Positions 27,881 through 37,072 are shown, numbered from the stretch's first letter. The stretch: DNA of 64,000 bases from Bacillus sp. SLBN-46 (GCF_031453555.1 NZ_JAVIZM010000001.1:4781001-4845000), one strand, 5' to 3'. A program made the numbers and translations. Notes: a model not told the origin generated them from the sequence alone.

Positions 27881-28842
27881 TCCTTTTCATCCAGGAATTT
27901 TTTTTGCAGGAACGTAACAAACATAATAATGAAGAAGAATAAGATAACAGCTGCGGATCCGTATCCAATATTCATATAGCGAATACCATGCTGATAAAAG
28001 TAAGTAACAACCGTACTAGTTGCTCCTGCTGGCGATCCTAATGCACCATACCTCGAAATCGCTGCGATTTGGTCGTATATCTGGAATCCTAGAATAGTAG
28101 AAACGGAGACAACAAAAAAGGTGATAGGTTTTAATGATGGTACGGTAATGTACCGGAATTGATTCCATTTAGAAGCTCCGTCCATTTCACTTGCTTCATA
28201 TAATTCTTTCGAAACCTCCTGAAGTGCAGACAAATACACAATCATACTAAATCCAGCCTGTTGGAAAATAAATAATATACAGACAAATAACAATGCATAA
28301 TGTGTATCTGCGAACCAGGTGGTATTACCAAATCCAAAGATAGAGAAAAACTTTGTTACAAATGTTCCTTCTTTAAAAAGCATCATAAACACTGTTGTAA
28401 TCGCAATTTGAGAAGTAATATACGGGATAAAGAAGACAGTCCTGAAAAGACCCTTTCCTTTAATTTTCTGATTCACAAGTAAAGCCATTAATAGTCCAAG
28501 AACCGTTTGTACTGGAACAGCTACAACAACAATCTTCAAAGAGTTTAAAACGGCTCGATAAAATTCAGGATCGTTTAAAATCTTAATATAATTTCCAAAT
28601 CCGATAAATTTCGCCTCATTAAGAGCTGCAAAATTCACATCCTGAAAACTTCTGATAAAAGACTCAATAAACGGATAGAAAAACCACCATCCCCATAGCA
28701 CTAAAAACGGCAGTGTGAACACCCATCCAACAAATTGATCTGAATCAGCTGCAGTGCGGAACCATGACTTTTTTATCTTTTCTTTGCTGTTTATATGTCC
28801 ACTGATGTTTACTCCTACACTACTACTTGTATTGTTAGCCAT
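27877..28842 (-). CDS. Carbohydrate ABC transporter permease (MalF type)
   Basis: 321 residues, six predicted helices after a short soluble N terminus, with the EAA loop ELYEASEMDGASKWNQFRYITVPSLKP. Second gene of the transport set, between the binding protein and the MalG-type permease. Confidence 0.93.
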   Translation of the reverse strand: MANNTSSSVGVNISGHINSKEKIKKSWFRTAADSDQFVGWVFTLPFLVLWGWWFFYPFIESFIRSFQDVNFAALNEAKFIGFGNYIKILNDPEFYRAVLNSLKIVVVAVPVQTVLGLLMALLVNQKIKGKGLFRTVFFIPYITSQIAITTVFMMLFKEGTFVTKFFSIFGFGNTTWFADTHYALLFVCILFIFQQAGFSMIVYLSALQEVSKELYEASEMDGASKWNQFRYITVPSLKPITFFVVSVSTILGFQIYDQIAAISRYGALGSPAGATSTVVTYFYQHGIRYMNIGYGSAAVILFFFIIMFVTFLQKKFLDEKE

Positions 28843-28932
28843 CTTAATCCTCCTATAACTTTCAGTAACATCCTCTTGTATGGATGATAAAAGTATTCCC
28901 GATGCCAGTGTGGAATCGGGAACTCAATATGA

Positions 28933-30156
28933 CTAAAATTGTTTTTGTATACTATCAAGTATTTCTTTAGCAGATTTATCATTACCGCCTAAAATAACAT
29001 CCTCAAGCTGCTTAATCAATTCGTCATTGAATTTCTTAGTTTCCTTTGGATAACCGAAGTCTGTGCTATACTCAATCGCTTTTTGAACTTCCTTAAACTC
29101 GGGATTTTCTTCAAAGTATTGGGCAGACAAGCTAGGAATAGATGGGTTAACACCAGTCTTCATGAAATCTTTCTGAACGTTTTCGTTTGTTAAATAGTAA
29201 GCAGCCTGGAGTGCTTCTTTTTTATGCTTTGTATCTTTTAATACTACATATGCATCAGAAATCATCGTACTTGCATTTACAGTCCCTTTAGGAATAGGGA
29301 TAACAGTATATTTCAAGTTAGGATTTGCATCTTTTAAATACCCTTTATACCAGTTACCGCCAGTTGTCATTGCTGCTTTACCGTTAGCGAATACTTCACC
29401 GTCCCAGCCATATCCTAGTGTTTTCGGCGTTACCGCTAAACCTTTTTTGTACAAATCCAAGACTTTTTGTAAGCCTTCAATATTTTCAGGAGAATTGATT
29501 GTTTTCCCATTACCCCAGTCACCGCCGTAACTTTTTGTTACGTTGGTAATATGTAATGGATGAAGATTCAATCCAAGTCCATAAACATCTTTTGTTTTAA
29601 GCTTTTTAGCAGCTGCCTCAACTTCATCCCATGTTTTTGGATATTCACCAAGTCCTGCATTCTTCCACATTTCTGTATTGATAAAGAACATAGCAGGCAT
29701 CTGGTTAAATGGAAGACCGTATTGCTTTCCATCAACTTTCCAAATATCTGCTCCAGCCTGATTGTAACGCTTCATGTCTACCTTAGCTGATGCTGTTAAA
29801 TCATCCAGTGGTGCAAATAAGCCTTTATTAATATACTCATACGCACCTTCGTTAGAGATTTTAATAAAATCAGGTGCTACTCCTGCTGCAATTTCACCAG
29901 GAAGGTTGTTCCAAAACTGTTCACTGCTTGGATACTGTTTTACTTTTAGCTCAATATTGGGATATTCTTTTGAAATATCCTTAGCAGCTTTTGTATATAC
30001 TTTTAAATCCTCTGCTGCACCCCAAAATCCAAATGTTATAGTAGTTTTCCCACCGGATTTATTTCCGCTGCCGGAAGCAGTTTCACTTTTTCCACAGCCT
30101 ACTAAAGAGATAACTAATGTCAAGATAACTAATAGAGTTACTGCAAACCTTTTCAT
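28933..30156 (-). CDS. Sugar-binding lipoprotein of an ABC transporter (family 1)
   Basis: 407 residues. Signal peptide with lipobox SLVGC (Cys21), then a family 1 extracellular binding protein: ITFGFWGAAEDLKVY, the PDFIKISNEGAYEYINKGLFAPLDD segment, NGKAAMTTGGNW and the C-terminal YYLTNENVQKDF. Delivers an oligosaccharide to the two permeases; with the enzymes downstream, an alpha-glucan oligosaccharide is likely. A cre-like site lies 42 bases upstream. Confidence 0.92.
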   Translation of the reverse strand: MKRFAVTLLVILTLVISLVGCGKSETASGSGNKSGGKTTITFGFWGAAEDLKVYTKAAKDISKEYPNIELKVKQYPSSEQFWNNLPGEIAAGVAPDFIKISNEGAYEYINKGLFAPLDDLTASAKVDMKRYNQAGADIWKVDGKQYGLPFNQMPAMFFINTEMWKNAGLGEYPKTWDEVEAAAKKLKTKDVYGLGLNLHPLHITNVTKSYGGDWGNGKTINSPENIEGLQKVLDLYKKGLAVTPKTLGYGWDGEVFANGKAAMTTGGNWYKGYLKDANPNLKYTVIPIPKGTVNASTMISDAYVVLKDTKHKKEALQAAYYLTNENVQKDFMKTGVNPSIPSLSAQYFEENPEFKEVQKAIEYSTDFGYPKETKKFNDELIKQLEDVILGGNDKSAKEILDSIQKQF

Positions 30157-30197
30157 TTATATCCTCCTTATTACTAAGTGTTTATTTGATAAGGAAA

Positions 30198-30211
30198 TAA
30201 TAACGCTTTCA
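30198..30211 (-). promoter_or_regulatory. CcpA (cre) site upstream of the binding-protein gene
   Basis: On the minus strand TGAAAGCGTTATTA, which matches 13 of 14 positions of the cre consensus TGWAARCGYTWNCW. Its position just before the first transport gene fits glucose repression of the operon. Confidence 0.6.
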
Positions 30212-30326
30212 TTCTCAAAAAAAAATTAATCATATTATGATTAATTTAAGAAAAAAACACTTTCTCTCTATTCTTTATTCAGCCAAAATCACAGTCTTTA
30301 AGGAAATGTACTTTTCTTTATTTAAA

Positions 30327-31859
30327 TCACACTCTCTCTTTTCTAAAATCCTTCGGAGACATCCCTTCATACTTATTAAAGACAATCGCAAAATGAACCT
30401 GGCTTTTAAAACCCACCATTTCTGCAACTTCATAAATTTTATATTGATAGTCTTTTAAAAGAGCTTTTGATTTTTGAATTCGTATCTCATTAAGGTAATC
30501 AAATAATCCTATCCCTGTCTCTTTCTTAAATAATCTGCTAATGTAATTGGGACTGACATGGAATTCTTCTCCCAAACTCTTTAATGAAATGGATTCATGA
30601 TAATTGAGTTCTAGATACTCAAGGATAATTTTAATGATGGGGCTATATCCCTTATTTTTAAAGGTTCCCCTACCTGAGAGGATTTCCTCAAAAACCTGAT
30701 GATATAAACCTGACAGCTCGGCAAACGATTCGATTGGTTCAAATTTATCAATATATCCTAGATATTTATCTGTTTCTTCCATCATGAACAATAACCCTTC
30801 ATATATTTTTCTGACCTCTTCCTTACTAAGGGTCTTCTTGTTTTGAAGGTACTGTTCCCATTCTTTTACTGTGTTAAAAAATTGCTCAAATCTTTCTTCT
30901 CTTAATTCTTTTTTCATTTTCTTAATGAAAGTTTCTTCCTGCTCATCGGCACTTACATCTTCTAAGTTTTGAAAATATAAGATTGGCTGGTCCGAGGTAT
31001 AAAATGCATGGTCGAGTGCATGTTTCGCCTGTTTAAATGCGTGTTTTATATTGCTAAACTTATCTGCTGGCTTACTGATTCCATATACTGTTTCAATATT
31101 CAAGAATCTTTTTAATGATTGGTTTATGTGATGTACTTTTTCATAAATGATTGTGTAGGTGTTTTGTGCGCTTTTTATGTCACTATTACTGAAAATGAGT
31201 GAAAACAAGTTATCCTCTATTTGTAAAAATTCTACTACCTTATCCTTAACTAACAGTTCCTTTAACAAATTCAGAATCGAATTTTGCAATAATGCAGCGT
31301 CATTTTCACGATATCTTTCAAGGATTTTTTTATATTCTTTCACTTTAAATAACACGACTAAGATGTTATTCCCTTTAAAGTTCAACTGCTTCACTGCTTT
31401 TTCTTTTCCTATTAGTAAGTTTCTAATAATGGCTTCCATTGGTTTTGAATCATGGTCATAGTTTTTTTCTTTATCTGTTTGTTCGACCGACAATTCTTCT
31501 TGTATTTTGGAAACTACCTTCAAAATTTCCTGATCATTCATATTCGGTTTATGAAAATAATCATCCGCCCCTAATTTCATTGCCTTTTTTACCGTTTCGA
31601 GGTCATCAAAACTACTTAATATGATCACTTTCGAATGGATTCCTCGTTCTTTCATCTCTATTAAAACTTCCAATCCATCCTTTTTAGGCATTTTTATATC
31701 CAATAAAACAAGATCTGGATTTCGCTCCAGCATGAGCTGAATAGCTTCCTCCCCATCTCCTGCTTCGCCAACAATAGTTATTCCATACGACTGCCAATCA
31801 ATTGACGACTTTATTCCGATCCGTACTAAAGGTTCATCATCTACAATTAGGATTCTCAT
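30327..31859 (-). CDS. YesN/AraC-type response regulator
   Basis: 510 residues from the ATG at 31859 (AAAGG 9 bases upstream; a GTG three codons earlier overlaps the site). An N-terminal receiver domain (RILIVDDEPLVRIG, Asp54 in LVLLDIKMPKKDG, Lys in KLGADDYFHKP) is followed by a long helical linker and a C-terminal AraC-type double helix-turn-helix (LKSLGEEFHVSPNYISRLFKKETGIGLFDYL ... VAEMVGFKSQVHFAIVFNKYEGMSPKDFRK, shown by segments). It should activate the sugar operon downstream. Pairs with the sensor kinase 26 bases upstream. Confidence 0.93.
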   Translation of the reverse strand: MRILIVDDEPLVRIGIKSSIDWQSYGITIVGEAGDGEEAIQLMLERNPDLVLLDIKMPKKDGLEVLIEMKERGIHSKVIILSSFDDLETVKKAMKLGADDYFHKPNMNDQEILKVVSKIQEELSVEQTDKEKNYDHDSKPMEAIIRNLLIGKEKAVKQLNFKGNNILVVLFKVKEYKKILERYRENDAALLQNSILNLLKELLVKDKVVEFLQIEDNLFSLIFSNSDIKSAQNTYTIIYEKVHHINQSLKRFLNIETVYGISKPADKFSNIKHAFKQAKHALDHAFYTSDQPILYFQNLEDVSADEQEETFIKKMKKELREERFEQFFNTVKEWEQYLQNKKTLSKEEVRKIYEGLLFMMEETDKYLGYIDKFEPIESFAELSGLYHQVFEEILSGRGTFKNKGYSPIIKIILEYLELNYHESISLKSLGEEFHVSPNYISRLFKKETGIGLFDYLNEIRIQKSKALLKDYQYKIYEVAEMVGFKSQVHFAIVFNKYEGMSPKDFRKERV

Positions 31860-31894
31860 AAAAATCACCTTTTTCTAATCCTCTATTAAAAAGA

Positions 31895-33697
31895 TTACTT
31901 TATTATTGGAACAATCAATTTGGCCAATGTCCCGCCTGTCTCCTGGGAGGTTATCCATAATCCGTAGTTTTCTCCAAAATTCAACTGAATTCTTTTTCTA
32001 ATGTTGCTTATCCCGATTGAATTCAACTGGTCACTACCTTCTTTATTCAACAGTTCACTGTCGAAATCACCATCTGTTATCCCCCTGCCATTATCACAAA
32101 CCTTCATAACAATGTCTTGGAAATCTTCATAAATCTGAATACTTATTTTTCCTTTATAATCAATATCATCAAAAGCATGAAAGACAGCATTTTCAACTAA
32201 TGGTTGAAGAAGAAATTTGATGGTCTTATATTCCAATACAGAAGGTTCAATCTCGAATGAAACTTCAAATTTATTAAAATATCGGAATTCCAATATCTTA
32301 GTATAATTTTTAATAAATTCTACTTCCTCTTTGATTGTCACCCGTTCATTTACTGTTTTAGCTGTCAGCCTAATGACAGAAGAAAATGCACTTAAAGCCT
32401 CTTCAATACCGCTGGCTCCCTGAATTTTTGCCATCCACTTTATGACATTGATGGTGTTATACATAAAATGAGGTCTAATTTGAGATTGAAGTGCCATTAA
32501 TTCCAAGCTTCTTTTTTCTTCCTCTTCTTTATAGATTTTTCCAATTAACCTTCGAATCTCAGTTAACATGATATCGATCGTCTTGCTTATTTTACCGATT
32601 TCACCATGCTCAATGTCCATTTTCACATTCATATTTCCATCTGAAACTTGTCTCATTTTTCCCTCTAGAATGGATAATGGCTTTGTAATGCTTGTCGCTA
32701 TGTAAAATGACATCAACACGGCTAGTAATAAAAAGACAACGCTTGTTATGACGATGATCTTTAACATGGTGGCAAGATAATCAAACAATTCGTTTTTTGG
32801 AATAATAGTTACTGCTTTCCATTTGGATGTGTTGGAAGTAGCCGTAATTAAATACGAGTCCTTATTTTCTTTTGTTTCCTTTCTAAATCCATCTATATAC
32901 TTAAAATTCTCCCCTAATATAGTAGTAGCCTTGCTTCCTATCTCATTTTTATTTTTGCTATAGATAATATTTTTTTGGTCATCCACTAGATAAAATTTTG
33001 TATGTTTCGTAAAGTGTATATCACTCCACAAGTTCTTTAGCTTATCGATACCTATATTAATGATAATTAAACCTAACTTCTCTTTGGTATAAGGATTAAC
33101 AATTGATCGTCCAATAGAAACGACTGGCTCATCTTTGTAAGAAAAGAGTTTATTAGGATGAACACCAACGGGAACATATACCCCTCCCTTTTTTACTATC
33201 TCTTGTATATAGGGCTCCTTAATGAACTCCTTTTCAAAATAAGCGTGGTCCATGTACTCCAGGTTACTCCGTCCTACAATGAAGTGATTCTTGCTCTGAT
33301 AAATAAATGCAGAGTCTATGATTTTACTATATAAAAAGAAATCACTTTGAATTTTACCATTCACAGTGGAAAAATCCCGTTGCCTTTCGTATAAGGGATA
33401 CTTAAACGTTGAGTAATCCTTTCCCATAATCTGATAAATTTGTTGATCCTGTAGTGGATACATTGATAAGGAAAGTAATGGATGTAGTGCGGTATCAATG
33501 TTTTTGACAATTTGTCGATTGTTCTCAACAGCCGCATCCAATAACATATTCCTATTAGAATTGACAAATAACCAAGACAAACTTCCACCAATAATCGTAA
33601 AAGATAAAATAAGTAAACTGGAGAATGAGATTACTAGCTTATATCTCAAGTTCAAATGTAAAAACCATTTCTTCATACTTTTCATCTTATAATCCAC
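31895..33697 (-). CDS. YesM-type sensor histidine kinase
   Basis: About 600 residues. One helix near the N terminus, an extracellular Cache-like domain (about 45-300), a second helix (about 310-335), HAMP (SITKPLSILEGKMRQVSDG), then a His_kinase domain with the phospho-acceptor QSQIRPHFMYNTIN and an ATPase core (LLQPLVENAVFHAF, VCDNGRGI, IGISNIRKRIQLNFG). The outermost start is GTG 33697; ATG codons at 33685 and 33676 are possible. Senses a sugar or its binding-protein complex and phosphorylates the adjacent regulator. Confidence 0.92.
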   Translation of the reverse strand: MDYKMKSMKKWFLHLNLRYKLVISFSSLLILSFTIIGGSLSWLFVNSNRNMLLDAAVENNRQIVKNIDTALHPLLSLSMYPLQDQQIYQIMGKDYSTFKYPLYERQRDFSTVNGKIQSDFFLYSKIIDSAFIYQSKNHFIVGRSNLEYMDHAYFEKEFIKEPYIQEIVKKGGVYVPVGVHPNKLFSYKDEPVVSIGRSIVNPYTKEKLGLIIINIGIDKLKNLWSDIHFTKHTKFYLVDDQKNIIYSKNKNEIGSKATTILGENFKYIDGFRKETKENKDSYLITATSNTSKWKAVTIIPKNELFDYLATMLKIIVITSVVFLLLAVLMSFYIATSITKPLSILEGKMRQVSDGNMNVKMDIEHGEIGKISKTIDIMLTEIRRLIGKIYKEEEEKRSLELMALQSQIRPHFMYNTINVIKWMAKIQGASGIEEALSAFSSVIRLTAKTVNERVTIKEEVEFIKNYTKILEFRYFNKFEVSFEIEPSVLEYKTIKFLLQPLVENAVFHAFDDIDYKGKISIQIYEDFQDIVMKVCDNGRGITDGDFDSELLNKEGSDQLNSIGISNIRKRIQLNFGENYGLWITSQETGGTLAKLIVPIIK

Positions 33698-33789
33698 TCT
33701 TTAACCTAAATTTTGCTACATTGCCTATAGTTATTTAATGAAGGTCGCTATGTAAATATTGACTATTATAACATGTATATACAACTTAC

Positions 33790-33803
33790 ATAAAACGGTT
33801 TCA
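33790..33803 (-). promoter_or_regulatory. Weak cre-like site upstream of the sensor kinase
   Basis: Minus strand TGAAACCGTTTTAT matches 12 of 14 positions of a loose cre consensus, about 95 bases before the kinase start. The neighbouring TCAGGCACC also resembles one arm of the REP-like palindromes. Confidence 0.3.
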
Positions 33804-33892
33804 GGCACCCAATTATAGGTAATTTTTAATAATGCGTTTTTTCTTGGTATAATAGATAATGTTTTTCAGATAACACTTGAGGTGACGTTGAA

Positions 33893-34876
33893 ATAGAAAG
33901 ATTAAAGTATGATAACGAATTAGATATTACCCCCAAAAAAAGAACGACCTATATATACACTTACGCCCATTCTGAGGATGAACGCTCCTTGTGTGCTTTG
34001 GAAATGCGCTCATTATTCGGAGAGGAGCCTCAATCACATGTCTTGGAAAGCATCGTAAAAATTGGCACTAGCCGAAGCCCTTTTATTAAGGAAAGAATTA
34101 CTCTGTTATTTGAAGCAGAAATCCTTGAGGATCTTTTTATACAGGTGAATACTTTACAACTATGCGGGGCCACGTTTAAAGTCACTTATGTGAAAAATAG
34201 CGGTCAGAAAAAAAGTGAAAGAGACGGATTCGAGAAACGACGTGCAATTGAACGAGAAATTGGATTACACATCGTTGGTAAGGCCGACCTTCGTCATCCC
34301 GATCGATTGTTTGGCGTGATGAATGTCAATCGCAGATGGGTATTCGGTGAGTATAAGAAAAGTGAGTCGGTGTGGTTTCGACATCAGCAGAAACCCAATA
34401 GCTACTCCACTGCGCTCAGCACGCGTGTGGCTAGAGCGGTCGTAAACATTGCCATCCCAAAACCAGAAGGAATTAAGGCCATCGATCCTTGCTGCGGAAT
34501 TGGAACTGTCCTAGTTGAAGCACTTTCAATGGGAATTGATATGGTTGGAAGCGACCGAAATCCGTTGATTCTCCCTGGCGCTCGAGAAAACATCGCACAC
34601 TTTGGTTTTGATGGAGAAATAACCTTAGCAGATATTCGCGATATTACTGGTCATTATGATGTAGCGATTATTGATTTGCCTTATAATTTGTGTTCGGTGA
34701 TATCCCCCGAAGTACAATTGGAAATGCTCCAAAGTGCACGAAGGATTGCAGAAAAAGTAGTCGTGGTGACCGTTGAACCCATCGATGAAATTCTGATAAA
34801 AGCTGGGTTTTCTATTATAGATCGTGCGGTTGCGAAAAAAAGTGTATTTATTCGAGAAGTGATCGTTTGTAATTGA
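33893..34876 (+). CDS. TRM11-like RNA methyltransferase, apparently starting at ATA
   Basis: 327 residues if read from ATA 33893. The frame is open from 33881 and has no ATG, GTG or TTG until TTG 33989, yet the missing 32 residues (ERLKYDNELDITPKKRTTYI...YAHSEDERS) are in frame and look like genuine family sequence, and GAGGTG lies 8 bases before ATA. The core is a THUMP-like N-terminal half and a class I methyltransferase: KAIDPCCGIGTVLVEA and the catalytic IDLPYNLC (N/D-PPY type). Related proteins methylate guanosines in tRNA. The next gene is an RlmN-family enzyme. A TTG start at 33989 is the alternative. Confidence 0.78.
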   Translation: MERLKYDNELDITPKKRTTYIYTYAHSEDERSLCALEMRSLFGEEPQSHVLESIVKIGTSRSPFIKERITLLFEAEILEDLFIQVNTLQLCGATFKVTYVKNSGQKKSERDGFEKRRAIEREIGLHIVGKADLRHPDRLFGVMNVNRRWVFGEYKKSESVWFRHQQKPNSYSTALSTRVARAVVNIAIPKPEGIKAIDPCCGIGTVLVEALSMGIDMVGSDRNPLILPGARENIAHFGFDGEITLADIRDITGHYDVAIIDLPYNLCSVISPEVQLEMLQSARRIAEKVVVVTVEPIDEILIKAGFSIIDRAVAKKSVFIREVIVCN

Positions 34877-34963
34877 TTCAGCTCCATATAGAGCCTATTC
34901 ACTTTATATAAAGGAATCTGATTGGTAAATGTAAGTTTTATTTTTATGAAATGAGGGGAACGT

Positions 34964-36031
34964 ATGAATAAAGAGTCCATATATGGATTAACTATAAATC
35001 AATTGACAGCATGGCTTATCGAGCACGGTCATAAAAAGTCAAGAGCACAACAAGTTTGGGAATATCTTTATCGAAAGCGTGTAACAGCTTTCTCGGATAT
35101 GACGGATGTAAATCAAGCTTGTGTTCAATTGCTGTCAGAAAACTTCGCAATCCAAACCTTACAGGAGCATATCAAGCAAGAATCAGCCGATGGAACGATT
35201 AAATTTTTGTTCAAGTTGCAGGATGGCAACTTGATTGAAACGGTCTTAATGCGCCAAAAATATGGCCTTTCCGTTTGTGTGACAACGCAAGTAGGCTGTA
35301 ATATCGGCTGCAGTTTTTGCGCGAGTGGTTTATTAGCGAAAAGCCGGGATTTATCCAGTGGGGAAATCGTCGAGCAGATTATGAACGTTCAACTGCACCT
35401 GGATAAAAAGGTTCAAGGTGAAACCGTCAGTCATGTGGTTGTGATGGGGATTGGTGAACCCTTTGATAATTTTGAAAACCTCATAGACTTTATCAAGGTG
35501 ATTAAAGATGATAAAGGGCTTGCGATTGCTGCTAGACGGATCACCGTATCCACCAGCGGGCTCGCGGAAGAGCTCATTGAGTTCACGGATATGGGGCTGC
35601 AGGTAAATTTGGCCGTTTCCTTGCATGCGCCAAATAATGAACTTCGGACGCGTATTATGAAAATTAACCGTGCGATTCCAATTGAAAAATTGATGCAGGC
35701 GATGGAGTATTATGTAGATAAGACCAACCGTCGGATTACGATTGAATATATTCTGTTGCGAGATGTCAATGATCATAAGCAAGAAGCCGAGCAGCTAGCA
35801 GAACTTCTGCGTCCTCTTGGGCAGAAAGTCTATGTAAACTTAATTCCATATAATCCGGTCGATGAACATAGTCAATATCAAAGAAGTGAACAGGAATCGG
35901 TACTGTCATTTTATGATACGTTGAAAAAGAGCGGGATTAATTGTAAAATTCGCCAAGAACATGGAACAGACATTGATGCTGCGTGCGGACAGTTAAGAAG
36001 CAAACAAATCAAAAAAACAGAAGCACGGTAA
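34964..36031 (+). CDS. Radical SAM RNA methyltransferase, RlmN family paralogue
   Basis: 355 residues. The 4Fe-4S motif is [10 protein letters not shown] (Cys112, 116, 119), with the second active-site Cys at 105 (SVCVTTQVG) and the methyl-carrying Cys341 in DAACGQLR. The N-terminal [29 protein letters not shown] and the [13 protein letters not shown] segment are RlmN-like. RlmN makes m2A2503 in 23S rRNA and m2A37 in tRNA; the related Cfr makes m8A2503. The sequence looks closer to RlmN than to Cfr. The usual rlmN is expected elsewhere in the genome, so this may be a second copy. Ribosome site GAGGGGA. Confidence 0.85.
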   Translation: MNKESIYGLTINQLTAWLIEHGHKKSRAQQVWEYLYRKRVTAFSDMTDVNQACVQLLSENFAIQTLQEHIKQESADGTIKFLFKLQDGNLIETVLMRQKYGLSVCVTTQVGCNIGCSFCASGLLAKSRDLSSGEIVEQIMNVQLHLDKKVQGETVSHVVVMGIGEPFDNFENLIDFIKVIKDDKGLAIAARRITVSTSGLAEELIEFTDMGLQVNLAVSLHAPNNELRTRIMKINRAIPIEKLMQAMEYYVDKTNRRITIEYILLRDVNDHKQEAEQLAELLRPLGQKVYVNLIPYNPVDEHSQYQRSEQESVLSFYDTLKKSGINCKIRQEHGTDIDAACGQLRSKQIKKTEAR

Positions 36032-36039
36032 CTTCTACC

Positions 36040-36147
36040 AAATCTCCATGAAATCTATTATGGAAATGGCCTTTGCCCAATATGAAATCAACACTGCAAA
36101 AATAAAGTTAGAAATGTGTGTGAACAACTTTTGTTTCAGCAAGACCG
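36040..36147 (+). pseudogene. Decayed fragment of a nuclease gene like the one at 22203-23138
   Basis: The sequence CTCCATGAAATCTATTATGG and what follows aligns with 22560-22660 of the intact PDDEXK gene: LHEIYYGxGL, then after a frameshift KIKLE-C-V-NNF...SKT. One shift and an early stop occur, and no start or C terminus is present. It looks like the rest of a second copy. Confidence 0.7.
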
Positions 36148-36156
36148 TTCTATTTA

Positions 36157-36210
36157 GTGCCTGCCCCCCTGATACATTAATGCTATAACGTATTGGGGGG
36201 GCAGGAATCA
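36157..36210. repeat. REP-like palindrome, copy a (degenerate)
   Basis: CCTGCCCCCC and GGGGGGCAGG arms around an AT-rich centre. Same family as copies at 38399, 39259 and 41228. Confidence 0.6.
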
Positions 36211-36259
36211 GCTATTAACTATCAAGAGAATTTCTATTTGTTACAATCGTTTAGATTTT

Positions 36260-36430
36260 TTATAACACCAGTTTTGATGCATTCAGTTCATAAAATTTTT
36301 CCAATTCCTCAACATATGGCATTCCCGTTTGAGCTCCCATTTTCGTGACTGATATGGTTGCACCCATGGTGGCAAATAAAACAGCGTCCTTTAGATTCTT
36401 TTTGCGTACCATGCCCTCCAGCAATTTAAA
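36260..36430 (-). pseudogene. C-terminal remnant of a PfkB-family sugar kinase
   Basis: Reading the minus strand down to the stop at 36260-36262 gives LLEGMVRKKNLKDAVLFATM, then GATISVTKMGAQTGMPYVEE and LEKFYELN. This is the typical end of PfkB-type fructokinases/ribokinases (AxxxGALxVTxxGAQxGMPxxEE). Upstream of LLEG the gene is missing and three palindromic repeats begin. It is too short to be functional and differs from the intact kinase at 43170-44099. Confidence 0.65.
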
Positions 36431-36560
36431 CAAACGTTTGATTAGTTTCTTCAGCCATTGCGTACCATGGCTTCCAGCGACTTAATCAAACGTTTGATTA
36501 GTTTTTTCTGTCCTTGGGTACCATGGCTTCCAGCGATTTAATCAAACGTTTGATTAGTTT
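36420..36560. repeat. Three tandem 56-bp repeats with the palindrome AATCAAACGTTTGATT
   Basis: Palindrome centres at 36435, 36491 and 36547, exactly 56 bases apart; the first has AAACAAACGTTTGATT, the others are perfect. Each is preceded by ACCATGGCTTCCAGCGA-like sequence and followed by AGTTTTTT. A fourth copy with the same flanks is at 42748-42775. The central ACGT resembles LacI- or TetR-family operators. Confidence 0.8.
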
Positions 36561-36570
36561 TTTTAGCCAT

Positions 36571-36603
36571 GAAAAAAGACCTTCCTATTAGAAAGGTCTT
36601 TTT
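36571..36603. terminator. Bidirectional terminator in the decayed region
   Basis: AAAAAAGACCTT and AAGGTCTTTTT arms around CCTATTAGA, probably the old terminator of the Nudix or kinase gene. Confidence 0.8.
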
Positions 36604-36951
36604 GAGCATCGTAGAAAATTTTTGAATCATCTTCCTAACTAAAGGAGTTGTACGGTCCGGTAATTCGTGTAAAGGAAAAAATCCAGCATCAATCGACTCT
36701 TACCCCCGAAAAAACTTCCACTAACTTAAGTTGCCCAATTTCAACGCCTGTTTCATCAAGAACTTCCCTTCTCCCAGCATCCTCAACAGCCCCCCTAATT
36801 CTAACAAACCACCTGGAAGCCCCCAGACGCCTTCATGTCTTTTTTACAAAAGAATTTTTCCATCCTCATCAACTACACCCACAACAGCGCCAACTAAAAT
36901 GAGCGTCCGGGTTCCAATTATTTCTCGTAACTCCTCAATATAGCCTATCAT
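36600..36951 (-). pseudogene. Nudix hydrolase pseudogene
   Basis: On the minus strand from ATG 36951: MIGYIEELREIIGTRTLILV, then GAVVGVVDEDGKILL, a TAA where Gln is expected, and KRHEGVWGLPGGLLELG. The Nudix box (AVEDAGRREVLDETGV) continues only after a one-base frameshift, then a deletion joins FSGVRVD to GFFPLHELPDRTTPLVRK. At least one stop, two shifts and a deletion are present. The family is recognisable, the gene is dead. Confidence 0.75.
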
Positions 36952-37072
36952 CAACCTCCATATATTTCTCCATTATAAATAATCTCTACATTCATTCGGG
37001 AAATGGACATCATTCCCCTCTGTTAATCGTTGAGAATTAGTATACTAAATCATCTATCACTAAGTAAAAATA

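Noticed and set aside
33796..33812. Solo arm of a REP-like palindrome (TTTCAGGCACCC)
   Set aside because: Only one arm of about 9 bases; the same bases fit a weak cre site, so it is not counted as a copy.
34964..36031. Cfr-type antibiotic-resistance gene
   Set aside because: N-terminal and central motifs ([29 protein letters not shown]) are RlmN-like; kept only as an alternative to test.
36648..36943. Two Pro/Ser-rich open frames on the plus strand
   Set aside because: They are the reverse of the Nudix pseudogene and have no ribosome site.
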